Below are positions 1-6,912 of a stretch of DNA of 64,000 nucleotides, one piece after another; positions within the stretch are counted from its first letter, which is position 1; the number at the start of each line of letters is the position of its first letter. The notes under the pieces are model-generated. The model searched no databases. It saw only the letters and a program-made list of their open reading frames with translations, and was not told the DNA's origin. The stretch comes from Herbaspirillum sp. meg3 (GTDB lineage: Bacteria; Pseudomonadota; Gammaproteobacteria; Burkholderiales; Burkholderiaceae_D). The translations under genes and the position numbers were made by a program. The stretch spans positions 3,596,001 through 3,660,000 of the forward strand of contig NZ_CP022736.1 in assembly GCF_002257565.1 (NCBI RefSeq), written 5' to 3'.

Positions 1-54
1 GCGATGATACCTGTTTGTACCGCAGCGCGGCATGAGCAAAATTGCATGAGGGCC

Positions 55-83
55 TTGCCCCTCTCTTCAAAATCCGTCATAAT
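55..83 (+). promoter_or_regulatory. Sigma-70-type promoter of the tRNA-Leu gene
   Basis: A TTGCCC box at 55-60 and a CATAAT box at 78-83 are separated by exactly 17 bases. They lie 14 bases before the mature tRNA 5' end, which fits a start near position 90. The match to the housekeeping consensus is good, and no gene lies between it and the tRNA. Confidence 0.7.
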
Positions 84-97
84 CGCTGTCTTGCGTT

Positions 98-184
98 GCC
101 GGGATGGCGGAATAGGTAGACGCACGGGACTCAAAATCCCGCGGTGGTGACACCGTGCCGGTTCGATTCCGGCTCCCGGCACCA
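98..184 (+). tRNA. tRNA-Leu (anticodon CAA)
   Basis: This 87-nt class II tRNA has a 7-bp acceptor stem (GCCGGGA at 98-104 with TCCCGGC at 174-180), discriminator A181 and an encoded CCA at 182-184. The anticodon stem CGGGA/TCCCG closes a CTCAAAA loop, giving anticodon CAA, which reads UUG. The long variable arm and the GGTTCGATTCC T-arm are as expected for tRNA-Leu. It has its own promoter just upstream and a likely terminator about 200 bases downstream, so it appears to be a single-tRNA transcription unit. Confidence 0.97.
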
Positions 185-659
185 GCACTGAAATGTGCTG
201 ATGGAGCATGCAGTATGGATGTAGATGTTTGATACAGATGTGTAGCTGATTGCAGTCGTCAGGAATTTGCAAGAGACGATATGCAGCAACAGATATTGCG
301 TCTCGGCGATTCGGCAGCAAAGTAATAAGCTAGTTGTGTTGCAGCGAGCTCATTATGCGCCAACGTTGCAGGAACAAAACAGGTAGGTACGATTATTCGT
401 CCCTGCCTTTTTTTTGGCCCAAATATTCGGCCAAAAATAGAAATTTGTAGCGACTTTTATCGTAATATTTGATTTACTTTTTTTAACGATCAATAAGCCG
501 GCTCTCGTTATCACATTAACAAAAAATGCGAGGGGGTCGCAGCGATTATCAGACAATCGGATCAGTTGGCAGGATTGCTTGCCGGAGTGGTAAAAACTCC
601 AAAAGCGAATAACAACTGCCCTATCTGATTACTATAACGATAACGTTTGCGAAGAGAGC
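185..659. other. Intergenic region between tRNA-Leu and the APE cluster
   Basis: No convincing gene is seen. The 185-380 part would be a long 3' trailer of the tRNA transcript ending at the hairpin at 381-415. Just after it is a perfect 9-bp dyad, TTTTTGGCC (411-419) and GGCCAAAAA (429-437), separated by 9 bases. This could be an operator for the pigment operon. A weak TATAAC box at 633-638 precedes the first APE gene without a clear -35 box. The region is AT-richer than the flanking genes. Confidence 0.5.
381..415 (+). terminator. Rho-independent terminator downstream of tRNA-Leu
   Basis: The arms AGGTAGGTACGA (381-392) and TCGTCCCTGCCT (397-408) pair over 12 positions with one G-U wobble and one mismatch around a TTAT loop. 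A run of eight T follows (408-415). It lies between the tRNA and the APE operon and would isolate the two transcription units. Confidence 0.75.
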
Positions 660-1457
660 ATGGGCAATCGACAGCATTCGAATAGAAATATGCGTTTTGG
701 GGATGTCAGTTTTTCTGTCGCATCGCATACGGCTTGGGCGCCTGGTTTAGACACCGCTGCCGCATGGCTGGAGTGGGCTCACGACCGCAAACCCGCATCT
801 GCACCGACCGAACCCAAAGTCAAAGATATGCCGCCAATGTTGCGCCGTCGTGCCAGTCCGGCCGGCAAGATGGCTCTGGAAACCGCCTATCAGTGCCTTC
901 CGGCGCAATCCGATATCCCCGTCATCTTTGCCTCCCGCCACGGCGAATGCGCGCGTTCGGTCGAATTACTGATGGAACTGGCCAATAACGCCCCGCTGTC
1001 GCCTGCCTCATTCAGCCTTTCCGTACACAATGCCAATGCAGGCTTGTTCTCCATTGCACGCGGCGACCGTGGCAATAGCATCGCCATCGCCGCAGGCCCC
1101 AGCACGGTTGAGCATGCGTTAATCGAAGCGTGCGGCCTGTTGGCCGACGGCGCCCCGCAGGTATTGCTGGTCATGTCGGACAGCCCGCCGCCGGAGGCTT
1201 TCAGCGCCTACAACGATTGCGCCGAAGAAGGCTACGCCTGGGCCTGGCTGCTGCAGGCGATTGCCGACAAACATTCCGGAAGCAACACCGGCGAACACAT
1301 TTCACTGTCCTGGTCTGCAGCAAACCACGATGGCGCAACCGAAAATCTCTCGGCAGTCCCGGCGGGACTGGATGTCCTGCGCTTCTTCCTGCGGCGCGAC
1401 GCCGAGCTGGCTCGTGTTGCCAACGGGCGCTGCTGGCGCTGGAGCCGCCATGATTGA
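660..1457 (+). CDS. apeC: APE ketosynthase-like chain length factor (ApeC family)
   Basis: This 265-aa protein is about two-thirds the length of a full ketosynthase and matches the short beta-ketoacyl-synthase-like subunit of aryl polyene clusters. Where a catalytic ketosynthase has its active-site cysteine, this protein reads A-A-G-P-S-T, so it has no nucleophile. That is the pattern of a chain length factor, which pairs with a catalytic partner, here probably the ketosynthase at 13772-14962. An in-frame ATG at 690 (MRFGDVSF) is an alternative start and may be preferred by homology. The ATG at 660 follows a GAAGAGAG stretch. The gene overlaps the next one by 8 bases and is first in the cluster. 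Confidence 0.75.
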   Translation: MGNRQHSNRNMRFGDVSFSVASHTAWAPGLDTAAAWLEWAHDRKPASAPTEPKVKDMPPMLRRRASPAGKMALETAYQCLPAQSDIPVIFASRHGECARSVELLMELANNAPLSPASFSLSVHNANAGLFSIARGDRGNSIAIAAGPSTVEHALIEACGLLADGAPQVLLVMSDSPPPEAFSAYNDCAEEGYAWAWLLQAIADKHSGSNTGEHISLSWSAANHDGATENLSAVPAGLDVLRFFLRRDAELARVANGRCWRWSRHD

Positions 1458-2283
1458 TTGGTTGAATAAACGATCGGGCAAACAGCTGATCACGCATTCG
1501 ACGAAGCAATCGACAAGGCATCAAACCGCCCTTTTCAACAAATACTGGCGAGTATGTGGGACTGGTATCAGTTTTGCCGCGTTCGGCGCCGGTGGGCTGG
1601 CATTGCGCCTGGCGATCTTCCCCTTGCTCAATCTCTTCGTACGCGATCAGCAACAGCGCATTCTCTGGTCGCGCCGGATCATCCGCCTGTCTTTCCGTGC
1701 ATTCGTCGAACTGATGCGCATGCTGGGCGTACTCAGCTATGAGATTACCGGCCTGGAAAGATTGGAACGCCGTGGCCTGCTCATCCTCGCCAACCATCCC
1801 AGCCTGATTGACACCGTATTGCTGATGGCCTTCGTCCGGCAGGCCGACTGCATCGTCAAGGGGGCATTGTGGCGCAATCCCTTCACCCGTGGCCCGGTGC
1901 GGGCGGCCGGCTACATCAGCAATGAAGACGGCCCGGAATTGGTCGACGACTGCATCGCCTCGATCCGCAGCGGCGGCAATCTGATTATTTTCCCCGAAGG
2001 CACACGCACACCTGCCGACGGCAACATGACTTTCAAGCGCGGCGCGGCCAATGTCGCTGTGCGCGGCGAATGTGCGATTACCCCGGTGATCATTCGTTGC
2101 ACGCCGGGAACGCTCGCCAAAGGTAACAAATGGTGGAAAGTGCCGCCAACCATGGCACACTTCAGCATCGAGATTCAACAGGATATCGACATCAGGGCGG
2201 TAACCGGCCAGGCCGAGAACCCGACCCTGGCAGCGCGCCAGCTCACGTACTACCTGCAAAACTATTTCATGAAAGAAAGCTAG
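1450..2283 (+). CDS. apeD: Lysophospholipid-type acyltransferase of the APE cluster (ApeD family)
   Basis: The protein has 277 residues. It carries the PlsC-type acyltransferase motifs NHPSLID (H116 and D121, the HX4D catalytic pair) and FPEGTR further on, after an N-terminal hydrophobic stretch that probably anchors it to the inner membrane. Such enzymes transfer an acyl group from ACP or CoA to a glycerolipid. In an APE cluster it is thought to help attach or assemble the lipid on which the polyene is displayed. The ATG at 1450 overlaps the previous stop by 8 bases, and an open frame extending further upstream lies inside apeC and is not used. Confidence 0.85.
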   Translation: MIDWLNKRSGKQLITHSTKQSTRHQTALFNKYWRVCGTGISFAAFGAGGLALRLAIFPLLNLFVRDQQQRILWSRRIIRLSFRAFVELMRMLGVLSYEITGLERLERRGLLILANHPSLIDTVLLMAFVRQADCIVKGALWRNPFTRGPVRAAGYISNEDGPELVDDCIASIRSGGNLIIFPEGTRTPADGNMTFKRGAANVAVRGECAITPVIIRCTPGTLAKGNKWWKVPPTMAHFSIEIQQDIDIRAVTGQAENPTLAARQLTYYLQNYFMKES

Positions 2284-2286
2284 GCG

Positions 2287-2547
2287 ATGCCAAGACTTGA
2301 CGAAGAAATCAAAGAACTCATTATCGAAGTTCTGCAACTGGAAGACATCCGTCCGTCCGACATCGATTCCGCCGCCCCGCTGTTCGGCGACGGATTGGGA
2401 TTGGATTCCATCGACGCGCTTGAGCTGGGCGTTGCATTGCAAAAACGCTACGGCGTTGTTTTATCCGCGAATTCAGAAGAAACCCGCAAGCACTTTGCTT
2501 CGGTTCAATCCCTGGAAGCCTTGATCGCCAATCACGCCAATAAGTAA
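2287..2547 (+). CDS. apeE: Acyl carrier protein 1 of the APE cluster
   Basis: This 86-aa acidic helical protein is a typical acyl carrier protein. The phosphopantetheine site is S41 in the motif GLDSIDALEL, with Ile in place of the usual Leu after the serine, as is common in APE carriers. It carries the growing polyene as a thioester between ketosynthase, ketoreductase and dehydratase. It starts 4 bases after the acyltransferase stop and is followed at once by a second ACP. The PPTase encoded at the end of the same operon is the likely activating enzyme. Confidence 0.92.
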   Translation: MPRLDEEIKELIIEVLQLEDIRPSDIDSAAPLFGDGLGLDSIDALELGVALQKRYGVVLSANSEETRKHFASVQSLEALIANHANK

Positions 2548-2562
2548 ATAAGTAGGCTCACC

Positions 2563-2841
2563 ATGACAACCTTAGCGCCAACCATGAACAAGGACGAGAT
2601 CACCGTCTGGATCGTCGACATGCTGCATGAGATGTTCGAACTCGACAAAGCCAAGATCTCGCCGCAATCGAATCTTTACACTGATCTCGACATCGACAGC
2701 ATCGACGCCGTCGATATCGTCGTCAAACTGAATCAGATGACCGGCAAACGCATCCAGCCTGACGTATTTCGGTCGGTACGCACAGTACAAGATGTGGTCA
2801 ACGTGATTGCGACGCTGCTGCAAACGGATGAAAAAGCCTGA
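2563..2841 (+). CDS. apeF: Acyl carrier protein 2 of the APE cluster
   Basis: This second carrier protein of 92 residues has the phosphopantetheine serine S46 in LDIDSIDAVD. It differs strongly from the neighbouring ACP and so is probably not a recent duplicate. In related systems the two ACPs split the work, one holding the chain during elongation and the other perhaps the starter or the finished acyl group. Which does which cannot be told from sequence. MNKDEITVW, 7 residues in, offers an alternative start. It overlaps the next gene by 14 bases. Confidence 0.9.
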   Translation: MTTLAPTMNKDEITVWIVDMLHEMFELDKAKISPQSNLYTDLDIDSIDAVDIVVKLNQMTGKRIQPDVFRSVRTVQDVVNVIATLLQTDEKA

Positions 2842-3385
2842 TTTCACCAATGTCCTGACCACCCTGATCATCCTGGTATATCCACTGCTGATCTGGTATG
2901 CGCACGGGAAGATCGAACCTCGGTTGCTGGCGCTGGCGCTGGTAGCTGTCGCGGTGTTACGCCTGCTGACCTCCAAACTGAGCCAACGCTACCGCTGGAT
3001 GAGCCTGGCCGCGCTTGCGCTGGCGGTACCGGCGCTGTTCTGGAACGCCATGTTGCCGCTCAAGCTGTATCCGGTCGCAGTCAGTCTGGGCATGCTGGCC
3101 TTGTTCGGCGCCAGTCTGGTGCGCCCGCCCTCCATCATCGAACGGCTGGCGCGTTTGCAAGATCCGAATCTGCCGGCCTTCGCCGTTGCGTACACCCGCC
3201 GCGTCACCCAGGTGTGGTGCGTCTTCTTTGCGCTCAATGGCGGCATCGCCTTTGCCACTGCAGTCTGGGCATCTGAAGCCATCTGGTCGCTGTATACGGG
3301 ATTGATCTCCTATGTGCTGATGGGCGTGCTGTTCGTCGGCGAATATGCCGTACGCCTCTATGTCAGGCGTCATCACCATGCCTGA
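2828..3385 (+). CDS. apeG: APE cluster integral membrane protein (ApeG / COG4648 type)
   Basis: This 185-aa protein is mostly hydrophobic, with about five or six predicted membrane segments, and ends in a basic RRHHH tail. It resembles the uncharacterised membrane protein found at this place in aryl polyene clusters, between the ACPs and the AMP ligase. No catalytic motif is visible. It may anchor the biosynthetic complex at the inner membrane or help in lipid transfer, but that is inference. ATG 2828 gives a 14-base overlap with apeF. An earlier in-frame start at 2807 is less likely. Confidence 0.78.
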   Translation: MKKPDFTNVLTTLIILVYPLLIWYAHGKIEPRLLALALVAVAVLRLLTSKLSQRYRWMSLAALALAVPALFWNAMLPLKLYPVAVSLGMLALFGASLVRPPSIIERLARLQDPNLPAFAVAYTRRVTQVWCVFFALNGGIAFATAVWASEAIWSLYTGLISYVLMGVLFVGEYAVRLYVRRHHHA

Positions 3386-5138
3386 CTTCATCGATATGCT
3401 GGCGCTGCCCTACATGGCACGCGCTGACGACCATCTCATCGGCTGGCGTCATCACCATGCCGTCAGCAATGCGCAATTCGGCATCGACGCTGCACAATGG
3501 CGGCAATTATTGGCAGGCCACAGCGGCCGCAATTTTGCCCTGTTCATGCATGACACGATCGCTTTTTCCGCAGCGCTGTTCGGTGCCTGGCAAGCGGGAA
3601 AAACGGTCTATCTGCCCAGCGACACCCTGCCGGACACTTGCAAGGCGCTGGCGGCGAACGTTGACGGTTTCATCGGCGATTTCGCGCACGAATGGAAACC
3701 GCTGGAGACGCCATCACTAAATGCCGAAAGCCCCGCGCCCACAGTTGCAGATGCGGCCACGCTGGACGGCGACTTCATCGGCCTGGTGGTCTACACCTCC
3801 GGCAGCACCGGTGCGGCCCAAGCCATCCCGAAAAAACTCTCGCAGATGTCGAACGAGGTCGCCACGCTTGACGCATTGTTCGGCGCGCGCGTGGGCAACG
3901 CTGACATCGTCTCGACCGTTTCGCACCAGCACATCTACGGCTTGCTGTTCAAAGTGCTTTGGCCGATTTGCGCGGGCCGCGCGATCCATGCACACAGCGC
4001 TTTCTTCCCGGAAGATCTCGCTGCCATTGCGCCACAACGTCCATGGCTGCTGCTGTCCAGTCCGGCGCATCTCAAGCGCCTGCCCGAGAGTCCAGTACAA
4101 CCTGACATCACGCATCTGCAAGCCATTTTTTCATCGGGCGGCCCCCTGTTCCCCGATGTGGCCGCAGCCACATACCAGCAATTCGGACACAGCCCGATTG
4201 AAATCTATGGCAGCTCGGAAACCGGCGGCATTGCCTGGCGTCAGCCCTTGCCCGGCATTGAGCGAGACGATAGCTGGCTGCCGATGCCACACGTCGACGT
4301 ACGACTGAACATCGAACACGACTGCCTGGAAGTACGCTCGCCACACTTGCCCGACAGCGATTGGCTGCGCATGGCCGACCGGGTGGAATTCTCCGACAGG
4401 CAAAAATTCACCCTGCGCGGTCGCGCCGACCGCATCGTCAAGCTGGAAGAAAAACGCATCTCCCTCGACCAGATCGAACGCCTGTTGCTGACGTCGCCGC
4501 TGGCAGCAGAAGCGCGCGTCATGCTGCATCAGGCGCCGGGCCAACGTGATCGTATTGCTGCTTTCGTCGTCCTCGCAGCGGCAGGTCGCGACGTGCTGGA
4601 ACAGCAAGGCAAGCTGGCGCTGAACACAAAGCTACGCGCCGTCCTGGCGGACGCGATCGAAAGCGTCGCGCTGCCGCGCATGTGGCGTTACCTCGACGCC
4701 ATGCCGGCCAACACGCAAGGCAAAACTACATTGGCGGCATTGACCGCATTACTGGAAGAACAGCAGGTGCCGGCATCGGCATCGTCCCGTCCATTGCTGC
4801 CCGAACATACGCTGATACAGCGCACCGACACGCAGGTCACGCTGCAACTGTATGTCCCGGAAAACCTGCTCTATTTCGAGGGTCATTTTCCTGAAGCGCC
4901 TATCCTGCCCGGTGTCGCGCAAGTGAACTGGGCACTGGAATTGGGACGTCAGTATCTGCCCCTGCCACACGATTGCGTCGGCATGCAGGCGTTGAAATTT
5001 CAGCGCGTGATTGTTCCCGGTGCAACCGTCAGTCTTGAACTTGAACACGACATGCAAAAAAGCGCACTGGCTTTCCGCCTGCACTCCGCCGACGGCCAGC
5101 ACGCCAGCGGACGCATTCTGCTCGGAGGTGCCGCATGA
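3378..5138 (+). CDS. Fused AMP-dependent ligase / FabZ-like dehydratase (ApeH-ApeI fusion)
   Basis: This 586-aa two-domain protein has an adenylate-forming ligase in residues 1 to about 455, with the P-loop-like YTSGSTG motif, a YGSSETGG motif and the hinge region GRADRIVKLEE. The rest is a hotdog dehydratase with FEGHFPEAPILPGV. The ligase should activate an aryl acid such as 4-coumarate and load it on an ACP. The C-terminal part corresponds to the separate ApeI dehydratase of other APE clusters. The dehydratase has the catalytic histidine (H503), but Asn stands 14 residues later, where FabA/FabZ enzymes have Asp or Glu. ATG 3378 overlaps the previous stop by 8 bases and a further upstream start is rejected. 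Confidence 0.88.
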   Translation: MPDFIDMLALPYMARADDHLIGWRHHHAVSNAQFGIDAAQWRQLLAGHSGRNFALFMHDTIAFSAALFGAWQAGKTVYLPSDTLPDTCKALAANVDGFIGDFAHEWKPLETPSLNAESPAPTVADAATLDGDFIGLVVYTSGSTGAAQAIPKKLSQMSNEVATLDALFGARVGNADIVSTVSHQHIYGLLFKVLWPICAGRAIHAHSAFFPEDLAAIAPQRPWLLLSSPAHLKRLPESPVQPDITHLQAIFSSGGPLFPDVAAATYQQFGHSPIEIYGSSETGGIAWRQPLPGIERDDSWLPMPHVDVRLNIEHDCLEVRSPHLPDSDWLRMADRVEFSDRQKFTLRGRADRIVKLEEKRISLDQIERLLLTSPLAAEARVMLHQAPGQRDRIAAFVVLAAAGRDVLEQQGKLALNTKLRAVLADAIESVALPRMWRYLDAMPANTQGKTTLAALTALLEEQQVPASASSRPLLPEHTLIQRTDTQVTLQLYVPENLLYFEGHFPEAPILPGVAQVNWALELGRQYLPLPHDCVGMQALKFQRVIVPGATVSLELEHDMQKSALAFRLHSADGQHASGRILLGGAA

Positions 5139-5926
5139 CTCCAATGACGACTACAGTAAGTCCGCCGAAGATCGGTGTCGTCATTCCGGTCTACAACCAC
5201 GAGCGCGCTATTCCGGCCGTACTGGAAGCCGTGTTGCAACATGACCTTCACTGCGTACTGGTCGACGACGGCAGCAACAGCACCTGCGCGGCGGTGCTCG
5301 ATCAGCTCGCGGCGCAAACGCCCCAACAAGTTACCTTGCTGCGCCACAGCGTCAATCGCGGCAAAGGTGATGCGGTCATGACCGGCTTGCGCCATCTGGC
5401 GCAGCAAGGCTATAGCCATGGCTTGCAGATCGACTCCGACGGCCAGCACGATACTGCCGACATCCCGCGCTTCGTCGCAACCTGCGCAGCACACCCGCTT
5501 GCGGTGATCAGCGGCTGCCCGATCTATGACGACAGCGTGCCAAAAGGACGCCTCTATGCGCGCTACCTGACGCATGTCTGGGTCTGGATCAATACGCTGT
5601 CTTTTGATATCCGAGATTCAATGTGCGGCTTTCGCATTTATCCGCTGACACCTGTCATGACGCTGATCGCGAAGCAAAAAATTGGCAGCCGCATGGATTT
5701 CGATACCGAGATCCTGGTACGCCTGTATTGGCGCGGCATACAAGTCATTAACTTTCCCACGCGCGTGCGTTATCCGACGGACGGCGTATCGCATTTCAAC
5801 GTCTGGCTCGACAACGTCCTGATTTCACGCATGCATACCGTCCTGTTTTTTGGCATGTTGGTTCGTTCACCATTGCTGCTGGCCCGCAAACTTTTTGCAA
5901 CAACCCGACGCATGGCATCGCAATGA
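5135..5926 (+). CDS. Family 2 glycosyltransferase of the APE cluster
   Basis: The protein has 263 residues. The GT-A fold signature is clear: an N-terminal VVIPVYNHE strand, VDDGSN, and a DSDGQHD metal-binding region. A MDFDTEILVR segment resembles dolichol-phosphate-mannose-type transferases. It probably moves a sugar from a nucleotide donor to a lipid or to the polyene lipid. In several gammaproteobacterial APE clusters this domain and an acyltransferase domain form one polypeptide (ApeJ). Here they are separate genes sharing a 4-base ATGA overlap, so together they may stand for ApeJ. Confidence 0.82.
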   Translation: MTPMTTTVSPPKIGVVIPVYNHERAIPAVLEAVLQHDLHCVLVDDGSNSTCAAVLDQLAAQTPQQVTLLRHSVNRGKGDAVMTGLRHLAQQGYSHGLQIDSDGQHDTADIPRFVATCAAHPLAVISGCPIYDDSVPKGRLYARYLTHVWVWINTLSFDIRDSMCGFRIYPLTPVMTLIAKQKIGSRMDFDTEILVRLYWRGIQVINFPTRVRYPTDGVSHFNVWLDNVLISRMHTVLFFGMLVRSPLLLARKLFATTRRMASQ

Positions 5927-6912
5927 CGGCGAATGAAGAAACACAAGCGCCACAGCAGCAGCGATCCGGCAGGCATTGGGCGCAAATCAACGAAGTCAGT
6001 TTCGTCGCCGGCATGCGCCTGCTGTTTTTTGTCTATCGCGTGTTTGGCCGATGGCCGTTTCGGATAATGCTGTATCCCGTGCTGGTCTGGTACATGGCAC
6101 GCAATCCGTTGGCACGAAAAGCTTCCCTCGATTATCTTGCGCACCTGCGCTCAGCCCATCCGACGCTGGCAACGCCAGTTGGAATTCGCGGCGCCTTCCG
6201 CCATTTCGCTGCCTTTGGAGAAAGCCTGCTCGACAAAATGCTGTTGTGGGGCGGCCTGTTCCCGATGGACAAAGTGAGCGTGCAAAACGGTTCCCTGATC
6301 ACCGAGGCCGCCGCACAAGGCCGCGGCGGACTCATGATGTGTACGCATCTGGGCAATCTGGAATTGTGCCGCGTGCTCGGCCGCCGGCATCCCAACGTCA
6401 AACTGACTGTACTGGTGCATACCAAGCATGCGCAAGCTTTCAACAACATGCTGGCGCAACTCGATCCGGGCAGCCAGATGAATCTGATGCAGGTTACCGA
6501 GATGACACCCGCCACCGCAGTCATTCTGGCTGACAAGGTCGCGCAGGGTGAGTTTGTCGTCATCGCCGGCGACCGGGTTCCGGTTTCGCCCAATCCGCGC
6601 GTGGCGCTGGCGCCCTTCATGGGGGAAGCAGCGCCCTTCCCGATTGGCCCTTACGTCTTGGCCAGTCTGTTGAATTGCCCGGTTTTTCTGATGTTTTCGC
6701 GTCGCACACATGACGGCGCAGAACTTTGTTTTGAAGGCTTTCGTGAACAGATCCAGTTGCCGCGCAAACAGCGTGACCAACTGCTCGGTGAACTGGCGGC
6801 CGATTATGCCGCGCGCCTGGAACACCATTGCCTGCACGCACCGCTGCAATGGTTCAACTTTTACGATTTCTGGGCCCTGCCCACACTGGATAGCCACGAT
6901 GCCAAACCCTAA
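5923..6912 (+). CDS. LpxL/HtrB-type lipid acyltransferase of the APE cluster
   Basis: This 329-aa protein resembles lipid A lauroyl/myristoyl acyltransferases. It has an N-terminal membrane segment and a THLGNLELCR motif containing the H-X4-E catalytic pair of this family, followed by a GDRVPV segment. It should use an acyl-ACP donor, possibly the finished polyene, to acylate a membrane glycolipid. It overlaps the glycosyltransferase gene by 4 bases and the ammonia-lyase gene by 14 bases. The tandem suggests the pair makes a glycolipid carrier for the pigment. It is not the housekeeping LpxL, given its location. Confidence 0.8.
   Translation: MTANEETQAPQQQRSGRHWAQINEVSFVAGMRLLFFVYRVFGRWPFRIMLYPVLVWYMARNPLARKASLDYLAHLRSAHPTLATPVGIRGAFRHFAAFGESLLDKMLLWGGLFPMDKVSVQNGSLITEAAAQGRGGLMMCTHLGNLELCRVLGRRHPNVKLTVLVHTKHAQAFNNMLAQLDPGSQMNLMQVTEMTPATAVILADKVAQGEFVVIAGDRVPVSPNPRVALAPFMGEAAPFPIGPYVLASLLNCPVFLMFSRRTHDGAELCFEGFREQIQLPRKQRDQLLGELAADYAARLEHHCLHAPLQWFNFYDFWALPTLDSHDAKP

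Noticed and set aside
353..556. 67-residue minus-strand frame between the tRNA and the APE operon
   Set aside because: It crosses the terminator hairpin and the AT-rich dyad and has no recognised domain or ribosome binding site.
1201..2442. 413-residue minus-strand frame
   Set aside because: It spans parts of three real plus-strand APE genes, and no domain is present.
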